Below are positions 50,015 to 57,674 of a DNA stretch of 64,000 nt, in pieces. The translations under genes and the position numbers were made by a program. The DNA lies in the NCBI RefSeq assembly GCF_900108335.1, contig NZ_FNVT01000012.1, positions 1-64,000 on the forward strand, read 5' to 3'. Position 1 is the first letter of the stretch. Every line of letters begins with the position of its first letter. This DNA comes from Nonomuraea solani (GTDB lineage: Bacteria > Actinomycetota > Actinomycetes > Streptosporangiales > Streptosporangiaceae). The notes below the pieces were generated by a model. The model saw only the letters and a program-made list of their open reading frames with translations. It searched no databases and was not told the origin of the DNA.

Positions 50015-52408
50015 ATGAACTTCTGCCTGAGCGACCTCGTACCACCGTTGAGGTGGAGCGACGCGTCGACGATCACGCTACTCACCGGGCAGCCGGATCT
50101 GCCGGACGCATGGTGGCGCACTCTGCCGATGCCGCGTGTCCTGGCGGCGATCGGCCCCGAGTCGCTGGGTGAGCTGCTGACGGAGATCGCCCTGGAGCAC
50201 TGGCCGGCGGCGGCGGTGGGCGACGTCCTGCCGGCGCTGCACGTGCTGGACCCGGACGAGGCCGACGAGCCCGCCGTCGCGATCGCGCTCGACCGGGCCG
50301 GCTCGTGGGCCGGGCTGCTGGCGCTGACCAGCAGGGACCTGGTGGACCAGCCGTTCATCCAGGCGCGGCCGGTGCTGAACACGCTGTTCGCGGCGGTTCT
50401 GGTACGGCTGGCGCACCCGCACCTGATCGGCGCCTCACCGGCGGCCCGCGAGGCGCACCGCCAGGCCGCCCACGCGGCCGCGGCCTCTGGCGTCGTGCCC
50501 GCTGAGCCGGTGGCTCCCGAGCCTGTGGCCCCTGAGCCCGTGGTTTCCGAGCCTGCCGGCTCTCAGCCCCTGGCGGCCGAGCCCGCGGGGTCCGAGTCCG
50601 TGGAGTCTGAGTCCGTGGAGTCTGAGTCCGTGGGGTCCGGGCCCGTGGCGGGTGAGCCCTTGGCGCATGAGCCTTTCGCGCATGAGCAGGAGGCGCGCGA
50701 GGAGGCGGCGTTCGAGCACGCCCGCCAGGAGCAGGCGGCCTCCTACGAGCAGGCCGGGCACGAGCCCATGACGGCCGAGCAGGCCGACCACGAGCAGCCG
50801 GCCGAGGCCGAACACGAGCACGGCGCGGACGAACATGCCGCGGACGAGCACGGCGCGGACGAGCACGGCGCGGACGAGCACGGCGCGGACGAGCCTGAGC
50901 CGGTCGCTGCCGCGCCGGAAGACGAGCCCGTGGCCGAGGAACCGGCCTCGGGACCGCTCGCCGCTCAGAACGCCGCTGAGGCTCCCGACGTGGAGCACGG
51001 CGAGCAGGCCGAGCATGGCGCGCCCGCCGAGGCCGAATCGGACGCCGAGGCTCAAGCCGAGGCCGGCGACCATGACCACGGGCGGGACTCGCATGATCCC
51101 TCCCCCTCGCTCGTCGCCCGGTTCCCCTCCGAGGGGCCGCGGCACGGCGAGAGCGCGGAAGTGGTGCATGAAGAGGCCGAGCCGGTCTCCGGCGAGGGCC
51201 ACGAGCCCGAGAACGTGCTGGACGCCCCCGAGGAGCCCGCACCCGGCCCGGCCGCCGAAGAGGCCCTTGAGGCCGCCGAGCACGCCGAGCCGGACGCCGG
51301 AGAACCGGTCTCCGAGCACGAGGATGCCGGGGAGCCGGTCTCCGCACAGCCGGCCGACCCGGAGGATCAGGAGCTGCCCGAGCTCATCGAGGCCGCGTTC
51401 GCCGGGCTCGACGACAAGACCTGGGCCGTCGCGCAGAACCGGGTCTTCACCGACGAGCCGTCGGCGGTCGACCAGCTCGCCAAGCTGTTCGCCGTCCCCC
51501 CGGCCGAGATCTCCGCCACCGAGGACCGCCTGCGCATCCGCCTCGGTAACTGGCTGGCCAGCGAGGAGGCGGCCCCGTACCGGGCGCATCTGGACGAGCT
51601 GGTCAGAACGCTGGGCCCGGCCGTCCCCAAGGAGCAGCTCATCGGCGCGGCCTCCTGGCACAACGTGGAGATCCGCGCCCTGGAGGTCCCGGCCTGGCAG
51701 TTCGTGCTGGCGACCCTGGCCCCGTCACCTCCGGCCGAGGTCGAGGTCGTACCGCAGTCGGCGTTCGGGCCGCTGCAGGTGGCCCCGCCCCCTGGCCCAC
51801 CGCAGTTCCAGGCGTTCACGCCGGTCGCTCCGCCCCAGAGCGAGTCCAACGGCGGTCCGCCCGAGGAGGAGCACGAGCAGGAGCAGGAGTACCAGCCGCT
51901 CAAGGACGTCTCCCAGACCAGGCGCTGCTTCCGTCAGCCCGACGGCCGATGGTGGTTGCGCATCGACGTGACCGCCGAGCAGCTGGGCGGCGGCGAGTGC
52001 ACGCTGCCGACGGGGTTCGCGTCGTACCTGGGGCTGTCGCCGGGTGAGAGCAGGACGGTCAGGAGCGCCGCCGGCGAGCTGACCATGACCTGGCACGGCG
52101 GGCCGGTGCTCGAAACCATCGAACGCCTCCTCATCGACGTGGGCGCCAGGGAGGGCGGTCACCTGTTCCTGACGCTGTCGGACGAGGGGGTGCTGCGGGC
52201 CAGGCACCTGCCGGTCGCCGCCCAGGGCGCGGAGAAGATCACCAAGGCGCTGCGCCTGGTGGGCTACACCGCCCCGGGAGGCACCCGCGACCAGGCGGCC
52301 AGGGTGATCGCGACCCGGATCGGGATGACGGGCCCCGTCGCCCTGCCCGAGCTGCTCAACAGGCTCCGCGAACGCGGAGACCGCGATCTGCTCGAACTTC
52401 TGGACTGA
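50015..52408 (+). CDS. Large paralog A of the 50-56 kb cluster, with acidic low-complexity linker
   Basis: A 797-residue protein of unknown family. Residues 1-~145 (MNFCLSDLVPPLRWS; DAWWRTLPMPRVLAAIG) match the N-terminus of 54282-56126. Residues ~155-440 are low complexity, rich in Glu/Ala/Pro/His, with EHGAD and ESVES repeats. Residues ~447-570 align with the sigma-4-like region of the paralog, but the helix-turn-helix signature has decayed (DQLAKLFAVPPAEISATEDR). Residues ~625-797 are the shared C-terminal domain (RRCFRQPDGRWWLRIDV; LPTGFASYLGLSPGE; LNRLRERGDRDLLELLD). The winged-helix part of the paralog is missing. The helicase gene starts 4 bp after its stop. Confidence 0.8.
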   Translation: MNFCLSDLVPPLRWSDASTITLLTGQPDLPDAWWRTLPMPRVLAAIGPESLGELLTEIALEHWPAAAVGDVLPALHVLDPDEADEPAVAIALDRAGSWAGLLALTSRDLVDQPFIQARPVLNTLFAAVLVRLAHPHLIGASPAAREAHRQAAHAAAASGVVPAEPVAPEPVAPEPVVSEPAGSQPLAAEPAGSESVESESVESESVGSGPVAGEPLAHEPFAHEQEAREEAAFEHARQEQAASYEQAGHEPMTAEQADHEQPAEAEHEHGADEHAADEHGADEHGADEHGADEPEPVAAAPEDEPVAEEPASGPLAAQNAAEAPDVEHGEQAEHGAPAEAESDAEAQAEAGDHDHGRDSHDPSPSLVARFPSEGPRHGESAEVVHEEAEPVSGEGHEPENVLDAPEEPAPGPAAEEALEAAEHAEPDAGEPVSEHEDAGEPVSAQPADPEDQELPELIEAAFAGLDDKTWAVAQNRVFTDEPSAVDQLAKLFAVPPAEISATEDRLRIRLGNWLASEEAAPYRAHLDELVRTLGPAVPKEQLIGAASWHNVEIRALEVPAWQFVLATLAPSPPAEVEVVPQSAFGPLQVAPPPGPPQFQAFTPVAPPQSESNGGPPEEEHEQEQEYQPLKDVSQTRRCFRQPDGRWWLRIDVTAEQLGGGECTLPTGFASYLGLSPGESRTVRSAAGELTMTWHGGPVLETIERLLIDVGAREGGHLFLTLSDEGVLRARHLPVAAQGAEKITKALRLVGYTAPGGTRDQAARVIATRIGMTGPVALPELLNRLRERGDRDLLELLD
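50594..50638 (+). repeat. Three 15-bp tandem repeats inside paralog A
   Basis: GAGTCCGTGGAGTCT twice, then a variant with GGGTCC, encoding ESVES-type units in the linker. Being in frame, copy-number change would not break the gene. Confidence 0.85.
50816..50890 (+). repeat. Five 15-bp tandem repeats inside paralog A
   Basis: Units of GAGCACGGCGCGGAC (the second unit differs), encoding EHGAD x5. A further in-frame minisatellite in the acidic linker. Confidence 0.88.
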
Positions 52409-52412
52409 GCCG

Positions 52413-54233
52413 GTGCCGCGGCTCGCGATCGGCCCTGAGTTTCCCAGGGAGCTCAGCGCACTGGCCCAGCCGGTGCGCAGGGACGCCGTGGTCGCGCTGC
52501 GCCGGTTCCTGCTGAACGTGTCCGGCGCCCCGCACCCCGAGCGGGTCAGGGGCGCCAGGGACCACCGGGTCGCCACCCTGCGCCTGGCCGCCGGCCATCG
52601 CGGGGTGGTGGTGCGGGAGCGTGACGTCTACTGGCTGCACTCGGTGCTGCCCGACCCCGAGGCCTGGTCGTACGCCCGCCGCCACCGCTACGGTGTCAAC
52701 CCCGTGATCGGCGTCCTGGAGGAGTGGGACGCCGAGGCCCTCGAACGGGTCGAGCCGGCATTACGCAGGTCCGCGGGCCCGTCCCGGCTGTTCGATCCCA
52801 TCTGTGATGGCGACCTGCTCGCGCTCGGCCTCGACGTGCACGCGCTGCCGCTGTTCCGGCTGATCACGACCGAGGCGGACGTCGCGGCGCTGGAGCCGCT
52901 GCTGCCGCCCACCCAGTACGTCCCGCTCGCCGTGCTGGCCCGGGGCGGCACGCTGGCCGAGGCGTGGCGGGAGCTGGACGCCTGGCGTGCCTCCGACGAG
53001 GCGGGCGGGCCTGTCGACCCCGAGGACCTCTACACGGCGCTGCGGCGCAGCCCCGACCGGGCGGCGTTCGTCCCCGACAAGGTGGCGCTCGACCGCGTCC
53101 TGCAGGCGCCCGCCTGGTGCGTGTTCCTGCACCCTCCCCAGCACCGGCTCGCCAGGGCCGCCAGGTTCGAGCACCCGGTGCTGGTCGTGGGCGGCGCGGG
53201 CACCGGCAAGACCGTCATCGCGCTGCACAGGGCCGCCCATCTGGCCGCGCGCGGCGCGGGGCCCGTGCTGCTGGTGACCTTCTCCCAGAGCCTGGCCGAG
53301 GAGCTGTCGGCGAAGCTGGACCTGCTGATCGAGGACGAGGTGGTCCGCAAGCGGGTCGAGGTGGACAACCCCGAGCGGCTGGCCCTGCGGATCGTGACCG
53401 ACTCGGAGGGCCGCCGTCCTGCGCTGGTCGGGGCGGGGGCTCGCTCGCTGGCCGAGCTGACGGACGAAGCGCTCAGGTTGCTGTCGATCACCACGGGTGA
53501 TCTGCTCGACGATGTGGACCCGGGGCACAAGCCGTACCGTCACATCGTGGTGGACGAGGCGCAGGACATCAGCACGGCGCAGTGGCGGCTGCTGCGCGCG
53601 GCGGCGCCGCACGCGCGCGACGACCTGTTCATCGTCGGCGACCCGCACCAGCGGATCACCGACACGCGGGTGGCGCTCGGCGCGCTCGGCATCCCCGCCG
53701 TCCAGCACGCGCTCAGGCTCTCCCACCGCCTGCCCCAGGAACTGCTGTCCTTCGTGGTACGGCTGCGCGGCGGCGGCCCCTCCCCCGGCCTGGTCAAGGG
53801 CGTCACCGAAATGTACGGCTTCGCCGCCACGCGCATCGGTGAGCGGCCGGTCGTCAGGATGTACGACACGCCGGAGGCCGAGCTGACCGGGCTGCGCGCC
53901 ACGGTCGAGTCCTGGCTGGCCGACGGCGTGCCGGCCACGGAGATCGCCGTCGGCGCGCGTACCCCCAGGCTCGTGCGGGCGGCAAAGGGCGCGCTCGCCG
54001 GCCTGGACGTGCGGGCGCTGACCTTCCAGCAGCTCAAAGGGCTCGAGTTCGAGCGGGTGGCGCTCATCGGCGTGGCGGAGGGCGTGGTGCCCGAACCGCC
54101 GCCGGATGACCCCTATGCCCGGGCTCGTGCCCTGCAGCGCGAACGGAGCATACTGTTCGTCGCCTGCACCCGGGCCCGCTCGATGCTCTATATCTCCCAT
54201 TCCGGAAGAGGCAGCCCGTTTCTACCCCTCTGA
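52413..54233 (+). CDS. Superfamily 1 (UvrD-like) helicase with N-terminal RelE/ParE-like domain
   Basis: A 606-residue protein. Residues ~20-105 (RRFLLNVSGAPHPERVRGAR; ATLRLAAGHRGVVVRERDVY; YARRHRYGVNPVIGVLE) read like the RelE/ParE toxin-fold module fused to some UvrD-type helicases. The helicase follows: Q motif PPQHRLAR, Walker A GGAGTGKT (~261), Walker B DEAQD (~381), motif III GDPHQRI, TFQQLKGLEFERVALIGV (motif V) and FVACTRARSMLYIS (motif VI). No nuclease domain is seen. It should move on DNA or RNA using ATP. It lies 4 bp after paralog A and 48 bp before paralog B. Confidence 0.88.
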   Translation: MPRLAIGPEFPRELSALAQPVRRDAVVALRRFLLNVSGAPHPERVRGARDHRVATLRLAAGHRGVVVRERDVYWLHSVLPDPEAWSYARRHRYGVNPVIGVLEEWDAEALERVEPALRRSAGPSRLFDPICDGDLLALGLDVHALPLFRLITTEADVAALEPLLPPTQYVPLAVLARGGTLAEAWRELDAWRASDEAGGPVDPEDLYTALRRSPDRAAFVPDKVALDRVLQAPAWCVFLHPPQHRLARAARFEHPVLVVGGAGTGKTVIALHRAAHLAARGAGPVLLVTFSQSLAEELSAKLDLLIEDEVVRKRVEVDNPERLALRIVTDSEGRRPALVGAGARSLAELTDEALRLLSITTGDLLDDVDPGHKPYRHIVVDEAQDISTAQWRLLRAAAPHARDDLFIVGDPHQRITDTRVALGALGIPAVQHALRLSHRLPQELLSFVVRLRGGGPSPGLVKGVTEMYGFAATRIGERPVVRMYDTPEAELTGLRATVESWLADGVPATEIAVGARTPRLVRAAKGALAGLDVRALTFQQLKGLEFERVALIGVAEGVVPEPPPDDPYARARALQRERSILFVACTRARSMLYISHSGRGSPFLPL

Positions 54234-54281
54234 TCACATAGTCTGAACTGCGGATATCTTCCCTTTGCCGGTTGGACCTCA

Positions 54282-56126
54282 ATGAACCTCAGCCTGAGCG
54301 ACCTCGCGCCACCCCTGCGCTGGACCTCCCCTGGTCAGATCGCGCCGATCGTGGAGGAGCCCCAGCTGCCCGAGGCCTGGTGGCAGGCGATTCCCCTGGA
54401 CCGCGCGTGCGCCATCATCGGAACGCAGACCGTGGCGGGTCACCTGGCCGACCTGGCCGTGGCCTACTGGGGTCATCTGATGCTCGGCGACATCCTGCCG
54501 CTGCTGCGCTTCTCCGACCCGCCCGAGGCCGAGCGGACTCCGGAGACGCTGGGCAAGGACGTGGTGCAGAAGCTGTTCAGCGGCGTGTTCGAACGGCTGC
54601 TCGAGCCCGCGCCCGAGGCCGTGCCCGCGCCGTCCAGGCCGGACCGGCCGCTGCCCGAGTTGATCGACGAGTTGTTCGCGGCCATGGACGACCGGCAGCG
54701 GGCCATCGCCCGCGACCGGCTGTACGCGGCGCAGCGGGCCACCCTCGACGAGCTGGCGCAGCGTTTCTCCGTGACCCGGGAGCGGATCAGGCAGATCGAG
54801 CGCGACCTGCGCGACCACGTGGAGACCTGGCTCGGCAAGCCCGACTCGGCCGCGCTGGTGGCGCACGTGTCCTGGCTGCGCGGCCGGCTGGGCTCGGCGG
54901 TGCCGGCCGACGACCTGCAGGCCGCCGTGCCGTGGCACCGGACCGAGCTGCGCTCGCTGGGGATCCCGGCGTGGCGGTTCGTCCGTACGCTGCTGACCGG
55001 CTACGAGCAGTCGGACGGCTGGCTCGTGGCCGGCGGGGCCGACGACCTGAGGGAGAAGACCCGCCAGTTGTTCACCGACGGGCCGCGCCCGCTCGGCGAG
55101 GCCGTGTCCATGGTGGCCCAGCTCGGCGTGCGCGAGGACGTGGCCGAGCGGTGGATCCTGGCCGTGCCGCAGCTCCGCGTGCTGGGCCAGCACGTGGTGC
55201 CGTGGCCGCGCAGCATCAACGAGAAGGCCGAGGCGGTGCTGGCGGTGGCGGGCTCGCCGCTGACGCCCGAGGAGATCCAGGAACGCATCGGCGAGGACTA
55301 CAGCCTGGTCGGCATCCGTAACCAGCTCACCGCCGACGAGCGTTTCCGCCGGGTCGACCGGAACAAGTACGGCCTGACCCGGTGGGGTGGCGACGAATAC
55401 CTGGGGATCAGGGAGATGATCGCCAGGGAGATCGAGCGGGCCGGCGGCGAGGCGTCGGTGAGCACGATCGTGACGAACCTGACCGGCCGCTATGACGTGA
55501 GCGAGAGCTCGGTCCGCGCCTACTCGGGCGGGCCCGGGTTCGAACGCACCCAGCGGGGCTGGATCCGGGTGGCGGGCACCGCGCCCGGTGGGGAGGCGGA
55601 GCCGTACCAGCCGCGCCGGGACGTCTCCGAGACGCGGCGGAGTTTCCGCTCGCGCGACGGCCGCTGGTGGCACCGGGTGGACGTCAACGCCGAGCACCTG
55701 CGGGGCTCGGGGTCGCCGCTGCCGACGGGGTTCGCGGCCTACCTCGGGATGGCGCCGGGCGGGCAGCTCACCGCCTCCGCGCCGTCCGGCGACGTGGTGA
55801 TCAGCTGGCACAACCAGCCCACCATGGGGTCGATCAGGAACGTGCTGGCCGAGTACAAGGCGAGCGAGGGCGACCACGTCTTCCTGACCGTGTCGGACGG
55901 GGGCGAGCTGCTGACCCGCTACCTGCCCGCCGCGCCCGTCGGGATGCCGCCCATCAACCGGGCTCTCTACCTGTTCGGCTACACCGCTCCCGTCAGCTCC
56001 GAGATGGAGGGGTTGCGGCTGATCGGGGCCAGGATCGGGCTGCCCGACACGGCCGGTCGCGACGAGGTCCTGACCCGGCTGCGCGAGCGGGGTGACAGGG
56101 ACATCCTCGGTTTCCTGGGGGGCTGA
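54282..56126 (+). CDS. Paralog B of the cluster: sigma-region-4-like HTH plus winged helices
   Basis: A 614-residue protein. The N-terminus (MNLSLSDLAPPLRWT) and C-terminal ~175 residues (RRSFRSRDGRWWHRVDV; LPTGFAAYLGMAPGG; LRERGDRDILGFLGG) match paralog A. Residues ~156-182 are a sigma region 4.2-type helix-turn-helix (ELAQRFSVTRERIRQIERDL), almost the RpoD/SigA signature, although no region 2 exists. Residues ~310-430 look like two HARE-HTH-type winged helices (GSPLTPEEIQERIGEDYSLV; REIERAGGEASVSTIVTNLT). It is probably a DNA-binding or RNA-polymerase-binding protein; its role is unknown. Confidence 0.82.
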   Translation: MNLSLSDLAPPLRWTSPGQIAPIVEEPQLPEAWWQAIPLDRACAIIGTQTVAGHLADLAVAYWGHLMLGDILPLLRFSDPPEAERTPETLGKDVVQKLFSGVFERLLEPAPEAVPAPSRPDRPLPELIDELFAAMDDRQRAIARDRLYAAQRATLDELAQRFSVTRERIRQIERDLRDHVETWLGKPDSAALVAHVSWLRGRLGSAVPADDLQAAVPWHRTELRSLGIPAWRFVRTLLTGYEQSDGWLVAGGADDLREKTRQLFTDGPRPLGEAVSMVAQLGVREDVAERWILAVPQLRVLGQHVVPWPRSINEKAEAVLAVAGSPLTPEEIQERIGEDYSLVGIRNQLTADERFRRVDRNKYGLTRWGGDEYLGIREMIAREIERAGGEASVSTIVTNLTGRYDVSESSVRAYSGGPGFERTQRGWIRVAGTAPGGEAEPYQPRRDVSETRRSFRSRDGRWWHRVDVNAEHLRGSGSPLPTGFAAYLGMAPGGQLTASAPSGDVVISWHNQPTMGSIRNVLAEYKASEGDHVFLTVSDGGELLTRYLPAAPVGMPPINRALYLFGYTAPVSSEMEGLRLIGARIGLPDTAGRDEVLTRLRERGDRDILGFLGG

Positions 56127-56143
56127 CGGGCTAAGCTCGGGAG

Positions 56144-57514
56144 ATGTTGCGGATCTACGACACGCGCGCCCGGCAGGTCGAGGAGATCGCCGCCGGGCGG
56201 GCGCTGCGGATGTACACGTGCGGGCCGACGGTCTATCGCTACGCGCACGTGGGCAACCTGCGCACTTATGTGCTGTCCGACCTGATCAGGCGAACCCTGG
56301 AGCGGCGGCGGGTGCGGGTCGTGGCCTGTCAGAACATCACCGACGTCGGGCATCTCGTCGATGACACCGCCGACGAGGGCGAGGACAAGATCCTCGCGCA
56401 GGCGCGGGCCGAGCGGCGCTCGCCGCTGGAGGTGGCGCGCTTCTACGAGGACGCGTTCAAGAGTGACACGAACGCGCTCAACGTCCGGCCGCCCGAGCAC
56501 ACGCCCCGGGCGAGCGAGACGATCGACCTGATGATCGAGCTGATCGCCGGGCTGATCGAGAAGGGGCACGCGTACGCGGTGCCGGACGGGTCGGTGTTCT
56601 TCGACGTACGAACCTTCCCGGCGTACGGCGAAATTTCGGGAAATCGTCTCGACGCGCTCAAGCCCGCCCACCGCATCGACACCGTCGACCCCCGCAAGCG
56701 CTTCCACGCCGACTGGGCCCTCTGGAAGCCCGCCGCCGAGGGCGAGCTGACCTGGGACACGCCGTGGGGCCGAGGCTTTCCCGGCTGGCACGTGGAGTGC
56801 TCGGCCATGTCGCTGCGCTTTCTCGGGTCGTCCTTCGACCTGCACACCGGCGGGATCGACCTGCGGTTCCCGCACCACGAGGACGAGCGGGCCCAGTCCA
56901 ACGCGGCGGCCGGGCACGAGGTCGTACGGCACTGGGTACACGGGGAGCACCTGCTCTTCGACGGGCGCAAGATGGCCAAGTCCACGGGGAACGTGGTGCT
57001 GCTGTCCGACGTGGTGGCGGCCGGGCTCGATCCGCTCGCGGTGCGCATGGCGTTCCTGGAGCACCGTTACCGGCAGCAGATGAACCTGACGTGGGAGACA
57101 TTGCGGGCCGCCGACCGTACGGTGCGGCGGTGGCGTACGCGGGTGGCCGAGTGGTCGGAGTCGGTCAGCGCGCCCATGGCCACCGGTTACGCCGAGCGCG
57201 TGGAGTCGGCCTTCGACGACGATCTGGACACGCCGGCGGCGCTGCGGATCCTGCGGGAGCTCGAACGGGACGACGCGGTGGCGCCCGGGGCCAAGTTCGA
57301 GACGTTCCTGCATCTGGACCAGTTGCTGGGGCTGGACCTGTCGACGGAGATCGGCAAGGCGCGGGTGCTGCCCGCGGGCGCCGGTGAGCTGCTGGAGGCC
57401 CGGTCGAGGGCTCGGGAGGCGCGCGACTGGGCGGCGTCCGATCGGCTGCGGGACGAGCTGGCCGAGATGGGGGTGCGGGTCGCGGACACCCCGGAGGGCC
57501 AGACCTGGACCTGA
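56144..57514 (+). CDS. cysS: Cysteinyl-tRNA synthetase, HVGN-type paralog
   Basis: A 456-residue class I synthetase that charges tRNA-Cys, or a paralog. The zinc ligands are C26 (YTCGPTVY), WHVECS, and FPHHEDE. The HIGH motif is HVGN (35-38), as in the HIGN group of CysRS; KMSKS is KMAKS (276-280). The C-terminus keeps the DRLRDELAEMGV anticodon-domain helix. It is not MshC, which has HMGH-like sequence and other active-site residues. It follows paralog B by 17 bp and so is probably in its operon. A housekeeping cysS is expected elsewhere in the genome; this could be a spare or resistance copy. Confidence 0.88.
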   Translation: MLRIYDTRARQVEEIAAGRALRMYTCGPTVYRYAHVGNLRTYVLSDLIRRTLERRRVRVVACQNITDVGHLVDDTADEGEDKILAQARAERRSPLEVARFYEDAFKSDTNALNVRPPEHTPRASETIDLMIELIAGLIEKGHAYAVPDGSVFFDVRTFPAYGEISGNRLDALKPAHRIDTVDPRKRFHADWALWKPAAEGELTWDTPWGRGFPGWHVECSAMSLRFLGSSFDLHTGGIDLRFPHHEDERAQSNAAAGHEVVRHWVHGEHLLFDGRKMAKSTGNVVLLSDVVAAGLDPLAVRMAFLEHRYRQQMNLTWETLRAADRTVRRWRTRVAEWSESVSAPMATGYAERVESAFDDDLDTPAALRILRELERDDAVAPGAKFETFLHLDQLLGLDLSTEIGKARVLPAGAGELLEARSRAREARDWAASDRLRDELAEMGVRVADTPEGQTWT

Positions 57515-57548
57515 CGACATTTGGCTTTAAGGACACTCTTCCCGGCTT

Positions 57549-57566
57549 CTCACGACGAGTCGTGAG
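57549..57566 (+). terminator. Hairpin downstream of cysS paralog
   Basis: A perfect dyad CTCACGAC-GA-GTCGTGAG, 35 bases after the stop. It is flanked by an outer AAGGACA (about 57530) and TGTCCTT (about 57600) pair. It could end the operon or regulate the acylase gene. Confidence 0.55.
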
Positions 57567-57674
57567 CCCTTTGCTCTTCACCGTTACCGCTGCGTCGAAT
57601 GTCCTTTTCGGGGCGGACGGAGGAGTGATCGCGAACTGCCAGACTTGATGCGAGTTCGCCAAGAGGAGGTGTCG

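Noticed and set aside
50435..51661. Minus-strand frames opposite the acidic linker of paralog A
   Set aside because: Leu/Gly/Arg repeats that simply mirror the GAG/GCC-rich plus-strand repeats.
56144..57514. MshC (mycothiol ligase)
   Set aside because: MshC has HMGH-type sequence and differs in the anticodon region; this protein keeps the full CysRS layout.
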